From the NCBI GenBank assembly GCA_012515925.1, contig JAAYXM010000147.1, positions 1 through 8,725 on the forward strand: a stretch of 8,725 nt of DNA, given 5' to 3'. A model generated the notes under the pieces. It was not told the DNA's origin, ran no database searches, and saw only the letters and a program-made list of their open reading frames with translations. A program made the position numbers and the translations under genes. Shown here one piece after another: positions 1 through 5,259 of this stretch. Numbering within the stretch: the stretch's first letter is position 1; each line of letters starts with the position of its first letter. Source of the stretch: Clostridiales bacterium. Lineage in GTDB: Bacteria; Bacillota; Clostridia; Oscillospirales; JAAYXM01.

Positions 1-1
1 A

Positions 2-175
2 AGCGAAGGCCTGGTATCGACTTATATGCAGGAGGAAAGCGGAGGGCCGCCGCGCAAATACTATTCTCTTACAAGCCTCGGGCGCGAAGCTTATGAAAAA
101 GAACGGGCGGAATATCTGAGATTCGCCCGAACCGTTGAATCTTTATTGGAGGTTGACGACAATGACAAAAAATGA
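2..175 (+). CDS. PadR-family transcriptional regulator, C-terminal fragment (5' end outside window)
   Basis: The open frame runs in from the left edge and stops at 173-175, giving 57 residues. It contains the wing of a PadR winged-helix domain: a Gly-Leu-Val turn, then GGPPRKYYSLTSLGREAY, which is the usual PadR pattern of a beta-hairpin wing leading into a helix. The acidic helix after it would be the start of the short C-terminal dimerisation helix, so this is the compact PadR-s2 type. PadR proteins are mostly repressors that respond to small molecules or envelope stress. The stop overlaps the start of the following DUF1700 gene by 14 nt, so the two are translationally coupled. The PadR-DUF1700 pair is a common Firmicute arrangement. 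The ligand cannot be told from this fragment. Confidence 0.85.
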   Translation, partial: SEGLVSTYMQEESGGPPRKYYSLTSLGREAYEKERAEYLRFARTVESLLEVDDNDKK

Positions 176-893
176 ATTTCTGTCGGAGCTTGCCTTTGAA
201 CTTAAGAAAACGAATATCGCCGATATTGAAGACATTATAAGCGAGTATGAACAGCACTTCGCTTATAAAACGGCGGACGGTTTTTCCGAGGAGGAAATCG
301 CCGCGAAGCTCGGCACCCCTTCCGTACTCGCGTCTCAATTCGAGAGCGGCGGCGGGGGTAAAAGATACGGAGCCCCGAAAACAGTCACAATGGCCGGGCT
401 TTACATCGCGGACTTTTTTACGGGCGTGTTTTTCATATTGCTTACGGCTTGGGAAATAGTCTTCGCGGCTTTTTCCGTCAGCTGCGCCGCGGTTGCCGTA
501 TGTTTATTCACAGGGATAGGCCCGCGGACGGTGATTCCGTTCATGCCCTTCCCGAGCGGGTTGCTGTTCGGGTTCGCATTAGTCGCGCTTTTCGTATTAT
601 CCGCCGTAGGGTGCGTTTATTTCGCTTTGTTTCTCCGCCAGCTCATACGCGCTTACGGACGCTTCCGGCAGAATACAAAAGCCGCCGCGTCCGGTAGCGC
701 GGTACTCCCCTCCCTGCAGATGTATCCGCAGCTTCCCGGGAAAACCAACAGGTTTTTCCGTTATGCCGCGCTGCTCTCAATTGCATTGTTCGCGGTTTTT
801 TTCGTACTCGGGATAATAGTATCAATGATTTCCGCCGGCGCAATCGAGTTCTGGCATGCCTGGAAATGGTTCGGCTATACGCCCTTCGCCTGA
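162..893 (+). CDS. DUF1700 (HAAS domain) integral membrane protein
   Basis: This is a protein of 243 residues. The first 60 residues (start MTKNEFLSELAFELKK, then an ISEYEQHF motif and SEEEIAAKLGTP) match the HAAS/DUF1700 helical domain. About four hydrophobic segments follow, near residues 80-104, 106-120, 133-158 and 200-224, so the protein sits in the cytoplasmic membrane with the HAAS domain probably in the cytoplasm. I chose the ATG at 162 because GGAGG lies at 148-152 with a 9-nt gap; an upstream in-frame ATG at 135 would add nine residues and lacks a comparable site. The gene overlaps the end of the PadR gene by 14 nt. In related bacteria such pairs are thought to be membrane-linked regulatory modules, often followed by a DUF4097 surface protein. 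Here no DUF4097 gene follows. The function remains unproven. Confidence 0.85.
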   Translation: MTKNEFLSELAFELKKTNIADIEDIISEYEQHFAYKTADGFSEEEIAAKLGTPSVLASQFESGGGGKRYGAPKTVTMAGLYIADFFTGVFFILLTAWEIVFAAFSVSCAAVAVCLFTGIGPRTVIPFMPFPSGLLFGFALVALFVLSAVGCVYFALFLRQLIRAYGRFRQNTKAAASGSAVLPSLQMYPQLPGKTNRFFRYAALLSIALFAVFFVLGIIVSMISAGAIEFWHAWKWFGYTPFA

Positions 894-920
894 CTGAAGC
901 TTTCTGAATATCCTGATTTC

Positions 921-953
921 TGGTATAATTAATCTGGGTTACATTAATCAGGG
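921..953 (+). promoter_or_regulatory. Extended -10 promoter with a short direct repeat, upstream of yjbQ
   Basis: TGGTATAAT at 921-929 is a perfect extended -10 element (TG-N-TATAAT). The -35 region is poor, as is usual for extended -10 promoters. The start of transcription would fall near 936, leaving a leader of about 27 nt. Two near-identical 11-mers, ATTAATCTGGG (928-938) and ATTAATCAGGG (943-953), lie 15 nt apart across the expected start site. Confidence 0.6.
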
Positions 954-962
954 AAAGAAGGA

Positions 963-1361
963 ATGTCTGTGCAATATCAGATTCAAACCACGAAACAGCA
1001 GCAGTTCATCAACATAACCGACAAGGTCGCCGACGCGGTCGGAAACAGCAACGTGCAGGACGGCATAGCGGTTATACACGTGCCGCATACGACAGCCGGA
1101 ATTACGACAAACGAAAACGCGGACCCGGACGTCGTGCGCGACATGATTTCCGCGCTTGATAAAACCTATCCCGTTCATGGAGATTACCGCCACTTTGAAG
1201 GCAATTCCCACGCTCATATAAAGGCTTCACTGATGGGTTCCTCCCGCACCGTGATAATCCGGGACGGCAGACTGCTGCTCGGTACATGGCAGGGAATCTA
1301 CTTCTGCGAATTCGACGGACCGCGAAACAGGACCTTTTACGTAAAAGTCATCAGCGGCTGA
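963..1361 (+). CDS. yjbQ: YjbQ/UPF0047 family protein (secondary thiamine-phosphate synthase family)
   Basis: The protein has 132 residues, the normal full length for this single-domain family. The signature stretches are all present: PHTTAGITTNENADPDV at residues 41-57, a GNSHAHIKASLMGSS segment at 80-94, and LGTWQGIYFCEFDGPR at 106-121. The conserved His residues of the first two segments are the presumed active or metal-binding residues. E. coli YjbQ has weak thiamine-phosphate synthase activity; the physiological role in most bacteria is unsettled, so the enzyme name should be read as a family label. The protein is predicted to be soluble and cytoplasmic. The gene has its own extended -10 promoter and no obvious operon partner. 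The Shine-Dalgarno is not clear: a GGG lies at 951-953, and the AAGG at 958-961 is too close to the ATG. Confidence 0.93.
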   Translation: MSVQYQIQTTKQQQFINITDKVADAVGNSNVQDGIAVIHVPHTTAGITTNENADPDVVRDMISALDKTYPVHGDYRHFEGNSHAHIKASLMGSSRTVIIRDGRLLLGTWQGIYFCEFDGPRNRTFYVKVISG

Positions 1362-1397
1362 CCAACCGGCCGCGAACAAAATAAACCCGCGCTTAAA

Positions 1398-1444
1398 GCA
1401 ACCGTTTTTGGTTTCCTTCCGGGAACGCAACTAAAAACGGTTGC
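1398..1444. terminator. Long inverted repeat after yjbQ, possible terminator
   Basis: GCAACCGTTTTT (1398-1409) pairs perfectly over 12 bp with AAAAACGGTTGC (1433-1444), and three or four further inner pairs can form (for example 1411-1413 with 1429-1431). It lies 36 nt after the yjbQ stop. A canonical U-run after the right arm is missing (ATTTCATATAG follows), so it may be an RNA 3'-end stabiliser or an inefficient terminator rather than a strong one. Confidence 0.45.
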
Positions 1445-1529
1445 ATTTCATATAGTTTATTACTTGACGATTTCACCTTTCAATCCGCAAAGCCGTCTAA
1501 AGGGATATAAATCTACACTACGCAAAAAT

Positions 1530-1558
1530 TTGACATTTTATTCGGAATTTGGTAATAT
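1530..1558 (+). promoter_or_regulatory. Near-consensus sigma-A promoter for the Cys-rich gene
   Basis: TTGACA at 1530-1535, a 17-bp spacer, and TAATAT at 1553-1558 preceded by TG (1550-1551), so an extended -10 as well. Transcription should start near 1565. A 6-bp dyad (ACTTGC 1561-1566 with GCAAGT 1590-1595) could form a hairpin in the leader ahead of the AGGAGG at 1607-1612. Confidence 0.8.
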
Positions 1559-1623
1559 TTACTTGCATACCATGCCGCGATAATATTGAGCAAGTGGCTT
1601 TTCGATAGGAGGTGCGTCCCGGA

Positions 1624-2115
1624 GTGTATGCAGCTAACGAGCGGCAGAAAGATTATTCCTATTATGAAAAGAAATCCGGAAACAAGTATAACCGGCGATT
1701 AATAGACGGCAGCATAACCGGATGCGGAAACTGCGTCGGCTACTGCCGATATGACGAACATCCCGGATTTCTTACAAGAAAGCAGCGTCAGGAGCACAAC
1801 TGTATAGTAAACGGCTGTATCTATTACGTACCCAAAGTAAAACGGGAAAAGCCCCGTGAAGAAGTTGACGCCCGACTGCAGGAAGTAATCGAAATCGCGT
1901 CCGGTTTTATAACCGGATTTGAAGGGTTAAGAATAATGGATGCCGCCAGAAACGAAAACGGCGGATGGCTTATAAAGTACATAACCATAACCAATGAACA
2001 TCCTGTTAACTCCATTGAGAATAAAATTTCAGCCGCTTTTGGTGAAGAAGTAACAATGGTTAACTTAAACTATGATTTTGAACGCGCGGCACAGTTAATT
2101 CTCACCCGTAACTGA
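1624..2115 (+). CDS. Conserved Cys-rich protein of unknown function (Cx2Cx3C...Cx4C)
   Basis: The frame encodes 163 residues if read from GTG 1624. An in-frame GTG at 1612 would give 167 residues, but AGGAGG (1607-1612) overlaps that codon, while it sits 11 nt before 1624. A stop at 1606-1608 excludes longer forms. The N-terminal half has a compact Cys cluster: C34, C37 and C41 in GCGNCVGYC, then H46, H58, C60 and C65 in HNCIVNGC, followed by an Ile-Tyr-Tyr-Val-Pro-Lys stretch. This could bind zinc or an Fe-S cluster. A basic and acidic linker leads to a C-terminal domain (from about residue 80) with alternating helix and strand character and no cysteines. No signal peptide or membrane segment is seen. 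The gene stands alone between its own strong promoter and an intrinsic terminator. I recognise it as resembling conserved clostridial hypothetical proteins but cannot assign a function. Confidence 0.8.
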   Translation: MYAANERQKDYSYYEKKSGNKYNRRLIDGSITGCGNCVGYCRYDEHPGFLTRKQRQEHNCIVNGCIYYVPKVKREKPREEVDARLQEVIEIASGFITGFEGLRIMDAARNENGGWLIKYITITNEHPVNSIENKISAAFGEEVTMVNLNYDFERAAQLILTRN

Positions 2116-2140
2116 AATGAAAACAGCGGAACCATTATTT

Positions 2141-2163
2141 AAAAGCCTTTTTAAGGCTTTTTC
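2141..2163 (+). terminator. Intrinsic terminator of the Cys-rich gene
   Basis: AAAAGCCTT (2141-2149) and AAGGCTTTT (2153-2161) form a 9-bp stem with a TTT loop, and the T-run continues to 2162. It lies 25 nt after the stop at 2115 and separates this gene from the metal-resistance module. Confidence 0.8.
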
Positions 2164-2231
2164 TGTTCTTATGTATTCGGAATATAATACCTCAACAGTT
2201 CTTTGACGTTTAATTGCATTGAGTATACATA

Positions 2232-2260
2232 TTGACAAATACGAAATATGGGCATATAAT
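2232..2260 (+). promoter_or_regulatory. Consensus sigma-A promoter of the metal-resistance module
   Basis: TTGACA at 2232-2237, exactly 17 bp, then TATAAT at 2255-2260: a perfect match to both hexamers. Transcription should start near 2267. Such a strong promoter needs tight repression, in keeping with the sensor gene that follows. Confidence 0.9.
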
Positions 2261-2264
2261 ACAG

Positions 2265-2280
2265 TTGAAGAGTTGTTCAA
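2265..2280 (+). promoter_or_regulatory. Candidate ArsR/SmtB-type operator
   Basis: TTGAAGAGTTGTTCAA contains the dyad TGAA-N6-TTCA, the core pattern known for SmtB/CzrA-type operators. It covers the predicted transcription start of the sensor gene, so a bound repressor would block initiation. The assignment of the cognate regulator is inferred from position. Confidence 0.65.
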
Positions 2281-2306
2281 TCGTTGTTTTATTGGGGGTT
2301 AATAAA

Positions 2307-2675
2307 ATGGCTGCGTATTTAATGGATTTTGACAGATGCGATTGCGGCACGATTCACGAGAATGTTGTCAGCGAGGTGCGAAACCAACTGCCCGACGAGG
2401 ATACCCTGCTGGACCTCGCGGAGCTGTTTAAGGTGTTCGGGGATTCGACGCGCGTCAAAATTCTCAGCGCGCTGCTTAAAGCCGAGATGTGCGTATGCGA
2501 TATCGCGGTGCTTCTGGGTATGACCAAGTCGTCAATCTCCCACCAGCTCAGGATTCTAAAGCAGTCAAAGCTCGTTAAATGCCGCAGGGACGGAAAAGTT
2601 GTCTATTATTCCCTCGCGGACGAACATGTGGGGACTATTTTCGACCAGGGGCTCGCCCATGTCTGCGAGAAATAA
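2307..2675 (+). CDS. ArsR/SmtB/CadC-family metal-sensing repressor
   Basis: The protein has 122 residues, the usual size for the family. I chose ATG 2307 because GGGGG lies at 2294-2298 with an 8-nt gap; the frame is open further upstream but that part covers the promoter. The winged helix runs over about residues 34-104, with the recognition helix around TKSSISHQLRILKQ (73-86) and the wing at RRDGKVVYYSL. Two metal sites are visible. The first is an alpha3N-type thiolate site made from C62 and C64 (MCVCDI) with N-terminal C11 and/or C13, as in CadC. The second is an alpha5-type site D105, H107, H118 and E121, matching the D/H/H/E set of SmtB. Metal binding should release DNA and switch on the module. 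The efflux ATPase begins 80 nt downstream. CadC is the closest functional analogue; the specific metal (Cd, Pb or Zn) is inferred. Confidence 0.92.
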   Translation: MAAYLMDFDRCDCGTIHENVVSEVRNQLPDEDTLLDLAELFKVFGDSTRVKILSALLKAEMCVCDIAVLLGMTKSSISHQLRILKQSKLVKCRRDGKVVYYSLADEHVGTIFDQGLAHVCEK

Positions 2676-2691
2676 TATATATTTTTAACAT

Positions 2692-2726
2692 AACGGTTGA
2701 ACGACGGCGCAACCGTTCAATTGAAA
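2692..2726 (+). promoter_or_regulatory. Overlapping inverted repeats between the sensor and ATPase genes
   Basis: AACGGTTG (2692-2699) pairs with CAACCGTT (2710-2717) around a 10-nt loop. Offset by a few bases, TTGAAC (2697-2702) pairs with GTTCAA (2715-2720), and TTCAATTGAA (2717-2726) is a perfect palindrome. No T-run follows, so it is not a terminator. It may be an intra-operon RNA hairpin or a second operator, since it contains TGAA and TTCA half-sites. Confidence 0.4.
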
Positions 2727-2755
2727 GACGTAAACTGTATTGAGGAGCTGCAATA

Positions 2756-4663
2756 ATGGATAATAATATAAAATCGCCGTGTATCGAGTGTTCGGACTGC
2801 GAACACTGTTCAATTGAAACGCAAAAGCCGGCGGGCTATTTCCCGATACTCGCGGGCGTGATATTTTTCGCGGCCGGGCTGCTTGTTGATTTTTCCGGGC
2901 CGTACAGGCTGATTGTCTTTATTTCAAGCTATATCTTAATCGGCGGCGATATAATACGGCGCGCGTTTAAGAATGTTCTGCACGGACAGGTGTTTGACGA
3001 AAACTTTCTTATGAGTGTCGCCACAATCGGCGCTTTCATTATCGGCGAGTATCCGGAAGGCGTCGCGGTCATGCTTTTCTATCAGATAGGCGAAGCGTTT
3101 CAGCGCCGCGCCGTTGACCGTTCGCGCAAATCCATTGCCGAGCTGATGGATATAAGGCCGGATTACGCGAATCTTAAAACCGAAGACGGGTTAAAAAAGG
3201 TTTCTCCCGAGCTGGTCAACGTCGGGGATATCATTATTGTCAAGCCCGGCGAGAAAATCCCGCTCGACGGGATAGTTTCGGATGGTCACTCCGCGCTCGA
3301 CACCTCAGCGCTGACGGGCGAGGCGCTGTTTCGCGATGTGGAGCCCGGAAGCCGTGTGCTCGCGGGTTCAATCAATATAAACGGTCTGCTCGAGATTGAG
3401 GTAAACCGCGTATTTGGGGAATCCACCGCGTCAAAGATTCTGAATCTTATCCGGAACGCGGGCGAAAAGAAAGCGCGCAGCGAAAACTTTATCACAAGAT
3501 TCGCGAAATACTATACGCCGATTGTCGTGTTTACCGCGCTGGCGCTCGCGGTCGTTCCCCCGCTTGTACTGCCGGGCGCCGGGTTTTCCGAATGGGCAAA
3601 CCGCGCGCTTGTGTTCCTTGTGGTTTCGTGTCCGTGCGCGCTGGTTATTTCCATACCCCTCGGCTTTTTCGGCGGTATCGGCGGCGCGTCGCGAAACGGC
3701 ATTTTGATTAAGGGCAGCAATTACCTGGAGGCTTTAAGCAATATCGACACGGTCGTGTTCGACAAAACGGGCACGCTGACAAAAGGCGTTTTCGAGGTTG
3801 CTCACGCAGCCGGCGCAAACGGCTATACGGAGCCCGGGCTTCTTGAAATTGCCGCGCATGCCGAAAGCTTTTCAAACCACCCGATTGCCGTCTCGATTCA
3901 AAAGGCCTACGGAAAACCTATACGGTCGGAGCGGTTGTCCTCGCCGCGGGAAATACCCGGCTTCGGTGTCAGCGCGGACGTTGACGGAAAGCCCGTGCTC
4001 GCCGGGAATCTGAAGCTCATGGATTTAAATAACATACCCGCGCGGGAAGCGGAAACGGCGGGAAGCGCCGTATACATCGCGGTTGACGGGGTATTCGCGG
4101 GATATATCGTGATTTCGGATATGATAAAGCCGGACAGCAAAAAGGCCATCAGCGATCTGAAGGCTTTGGGTGTCAGAAAAAGCGTCATGCTCACGGGCGA
4201 CGTCAAGGCCGCGGGCGAGGCTGTCGCGAGTGAATTGGGCATTGACGAGGTTTACACGGATTTGCTGCCCGACCTGAAGGTAAAAAAGGTCGGGGAGCTC
4301 GGGCGCGAGACAAACGGGATGCTTGTATTCGTTGGCGACGGAATCAATGACGCGCCCGCGCTCGCTCGCGCGGATATCGGCATCGCCATGGGCGCTCTGG
4401 GCTCCGACGCCGCAATCGAGGCCGCCGATGTCGTGCTGATGAGCGACGAGCCCTCTAAGCTACCTCTGGCGATTAAGATTGCGCGAAAAACCCGCGTCAT
4501 AGTCTGGCAGAATATCGTCTTCGCCCTCGGAATCAAAGCCGTTATACTGATTCTGGGCGCCATGGGAATCGCGACCATGTGGGAAGCCGTATTCGGCGAT
4601 GTCGGCGTCGCGGTTATCGCGATTCTCAACTCGACACGGGCAATGCGCACGAATCGGGAATAA
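2756..4663 (+). CDS. P1B-type heavy-metal efflux ATPase (Zn/Cd/Pb, CadA/ZntA-like)
   Basis: This 635-residue membrane pump should export divalent soft metals using ATP. Key motifs are all intact: the actuator TGE at 187-189, the transmembrane CPC at C292-P293-C294, the phosphorylation site DKTGT starting at D336, the HP dipeptide at H375-P376 in the nucleotide domain, and the hinge GDGINDAP at 527-534. In the last membrane helices K594 and D615 are 21 residues apart, the same spacing as the metal-coordinating pair K693/D714 of E. coli ZntA, which supports the P1B-2 (Zn/Cd/Pb) class. The usual N-terminal HMA domain (GMxCxxC) is missing; instead a short tail carries C9, C12, C15 and C18. GAGGAG at 2742-2747 supports the start. 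It is the second gene of the sensor operon. The precise metal is inferred; cadA and zntA are both plausible names. Confidence 0.95.
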   Translation: MDNNIKSPCIECSDCEHCSIETQKPAGYFPILAGVIFFAAGLLVDFSGPYRLIVFISSYILIGGDIIRRAFKNVLHGQVFDENFLMSVATIGAFIIGEYPEGVAVMLFYQIGEAFQRRAVDRSRKSIAELMDIRPDYANLKTEDGLKKVSPELVNVGDIIIVKPGEKIPLDGIVSDGHSALDTSALTGEALFRDVEPGSRVLAGSININGLLEIEVNRVFGESTASKILNLIRNAGEKKARSENFITRFAKYYTPIVVFTALALAVVPPLVLPGAGFSEWANRALVFLVVSCPCALVISIPLGFFGGIGGASRNGILIKGSNYLEALSNIDTVVFDKTGTLTKGVFEVAHAAGANGYTEPGLLEIAAHAESFSNHPIAVSIQKAYGKPIRSERLSSPREIPGFGVSADVDGKPVLAGNLKLMDLNNIPAREAETAGSAVYIAVDGVFAGYIVISDMIKPDSKKAISDLKALGVRKSVMLTGDVKAAGEAVASELGIDEVYTDLLPDLKVKKVGELGRETNGMLVFVGDGINDAPALARADIGIAMGALGSDAAIEAADVVLMSDEPSKLPLAIKIARKTRVIVWQNIVFALGIKAVILILGAMGIATMWEAVFGDVGVAVIAILNSTRAMRTNRE

Positions 4664-4715
4664 TATATAAAAAACTCAGCAAAATAGGTATACTACACTT
4701 GAAAGGAGACTTAAG

Positions 4716-4973
4716 GTGGGTATACTCAGCTGGATTATTATCGGCGCGCTCGCGGGTTGGATCGCGAGCATGGTAACCGGTAACAATAGGGAAATGGGCG
4801 CATTTAAGAATATAGTGGTCGGTATCGTCGGGGCGTTCGTCGGCGGCTTTATAATGAATACCATCGGCGGAAACGGCGTAACCGGGTTTAACCTGTGGAG
4901 CCTGTTCGTCGCCATTGTCGGGTCAATCGTGCTGCTTCTTATCATAAACGCGTTCAAACCCCGAAAAGTGTAA
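4716..4973 (+). CDS. GlsB/YeaQ/YmgE-family small membrane protein (transglycosylase-associated type)
   Basis: The protein has 85 residues and is nearly all membrane: three hydrophobic segments near residues 3-20, 32-50 and 60-79, each rich in glycine (GALAGW, GIVGAFVGGF, AIVGS), followed by a short basic tail KPRKV. This is the standard form of the GlsB/YeaQ family, described as stress-associated; the molecular function is not established. The start is GTG 4716, supported by AAGGAG at 4703-4708 with a 7-nt gap. It begins 52 nt after the ATPase stop with no terminator between, so read-through from the metal module is likely; a TATACT at 4689-4694 could add a weak promoter of its own. A perfect hairpin at 4983-5008 closes the transcript. 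Confidence 0.9.
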   Translation: MGILSWIIIGALAGWIASMVTGNNREMGAFKNIVVGIVGAFVGGFIMNTIGGNGVTGFNLWSLFVAIVGSIVLLLIINAFKPRKV

Positions 4974-4982
4974 TTAAATCCT

Positions 4983-5015
4983 GACTCCCGCACATGAGTG
5001 CGGGAGTCAATCTTT
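4983..5015. terminator. Terminator hairpin shared by convergent genes
   Basis: GACTCCCGCAC (4983-4993) and GTGCGGGAGTC (4998-5008) form a perfect 11-bp GC-rich stem with an ATGA loop. On the plus strand AATCTTT follows; on the minus strand the tail is AGGATTTAATTA. It lies 9 nt after the GlsB-type gene and 5 nt beyond the stop of the convergent small ORF, so it probably serves both strands. Confidence 0.75.
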
Positions 5016-5160
5016 AATCGGTATACATTTCCTCCGACAAATCGTCGGGTTCGCCCGCGAGCATATCATCCATTATGTCCGCGGGCTTCTTCCCCACCTG
5101 GCTTATACGCTCCACGACAGCTTTCGGTTTTTGGTTTATATCCGTAAAATTATCAAACAT
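5014..5160 (-). CDS. Small acidic protein of unknown function (48 residues)
   Basis: Reading the minus strand, ATG at 5158-5160 opens a 48-codon frame that stops at 5014-5016. GGGAGGAG lies at 5166-5173 on the plus-strand coordinates, 5 nt before the ATG, a very strong ribosome binding site. The protein begins MFDNFTDINQKPKAVVERIS, then a basic GKKPADIM patch, and ends in an acidic stretch rich in Asp and Glu. It has no Cys, no membrane segment and no signal peptide; it is likely one or two amphipathic helices with a charged tail. It is flanked by the ldh terminator upstream and a shared hairpin downstream, which makes it an independent unit. The strong ribosome binding site and clean boundaries argue that it is real. 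I do not recognise the family. Confidence 0.65.
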   Translation of the reverse strand: MFDNFTDINQKPKAVVERISQVGKKPADIMDDMLAGEPDDLSEEMYTD

Positions 5161-5192
5161 CGAATCTCCTCCCCGCAGAATATGCAGTATTT

Positions 5193-5198
5193 ATTATA
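5193..5198 (-). promoter_or_regulatory. Candidate -10 element for the 48-residue ORF
   Basis: The minus strand reads TATAAT here, immediately after the ldh terminator and 33 nt before the start codon. No good -35 is seen at 16-18 bp, where the terminator hairpin lies, so this promoter is tentative. Confidence 0.35.
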
Positions 5199-5201
5199 TG
5201 C

Positions 5202-5241
5202 AAAAAGACGGATGAAATTCTTGAAAATCATCCGTCTTTTT
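5202..5241 (-). terminator. Intrinsic terminator of ldh
   Basis: AAAAAGACGGATGA (5202-5215) and TCATCCGTCTTTTT (5228-5241) are perfectly complementary over 14 bp with a 12-nt loop. Read on the minus strand the stem ends in a T-run. It lies 18 nt past the ldh stop. Because the arms are A-rich and T-rich it could work on either strand. Confidence 0.85.
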
Positions 5242-5259
5242 ATTATCTTAAGTATTGTA

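Noticed and set aside
1628..1702. 24-codon leader peptide starting at ATG 1628, out of frame with the Cys-rich gene
   Set aside because: The AGGAGG is 15 nt away and there is no sign of coding selection; the overlapping frame with the Cys cluster is better supported.
2232..2306. Upstream extension of the ArsR-type gene to a TTG at 2232
   Set aside because: The extra codons cover the TTGACA/TATAAT promoter and the operator dyad; the ATG at 2307 has a strong ribosome binding site and gives the normal family length.
4252..4650. 132-residue minus-strand ORF opposite the ATPase gene
   Set aside because: It is a shadow of the highly conserved hinge region of the ATPase; no ribosome binding site or family resemblance.
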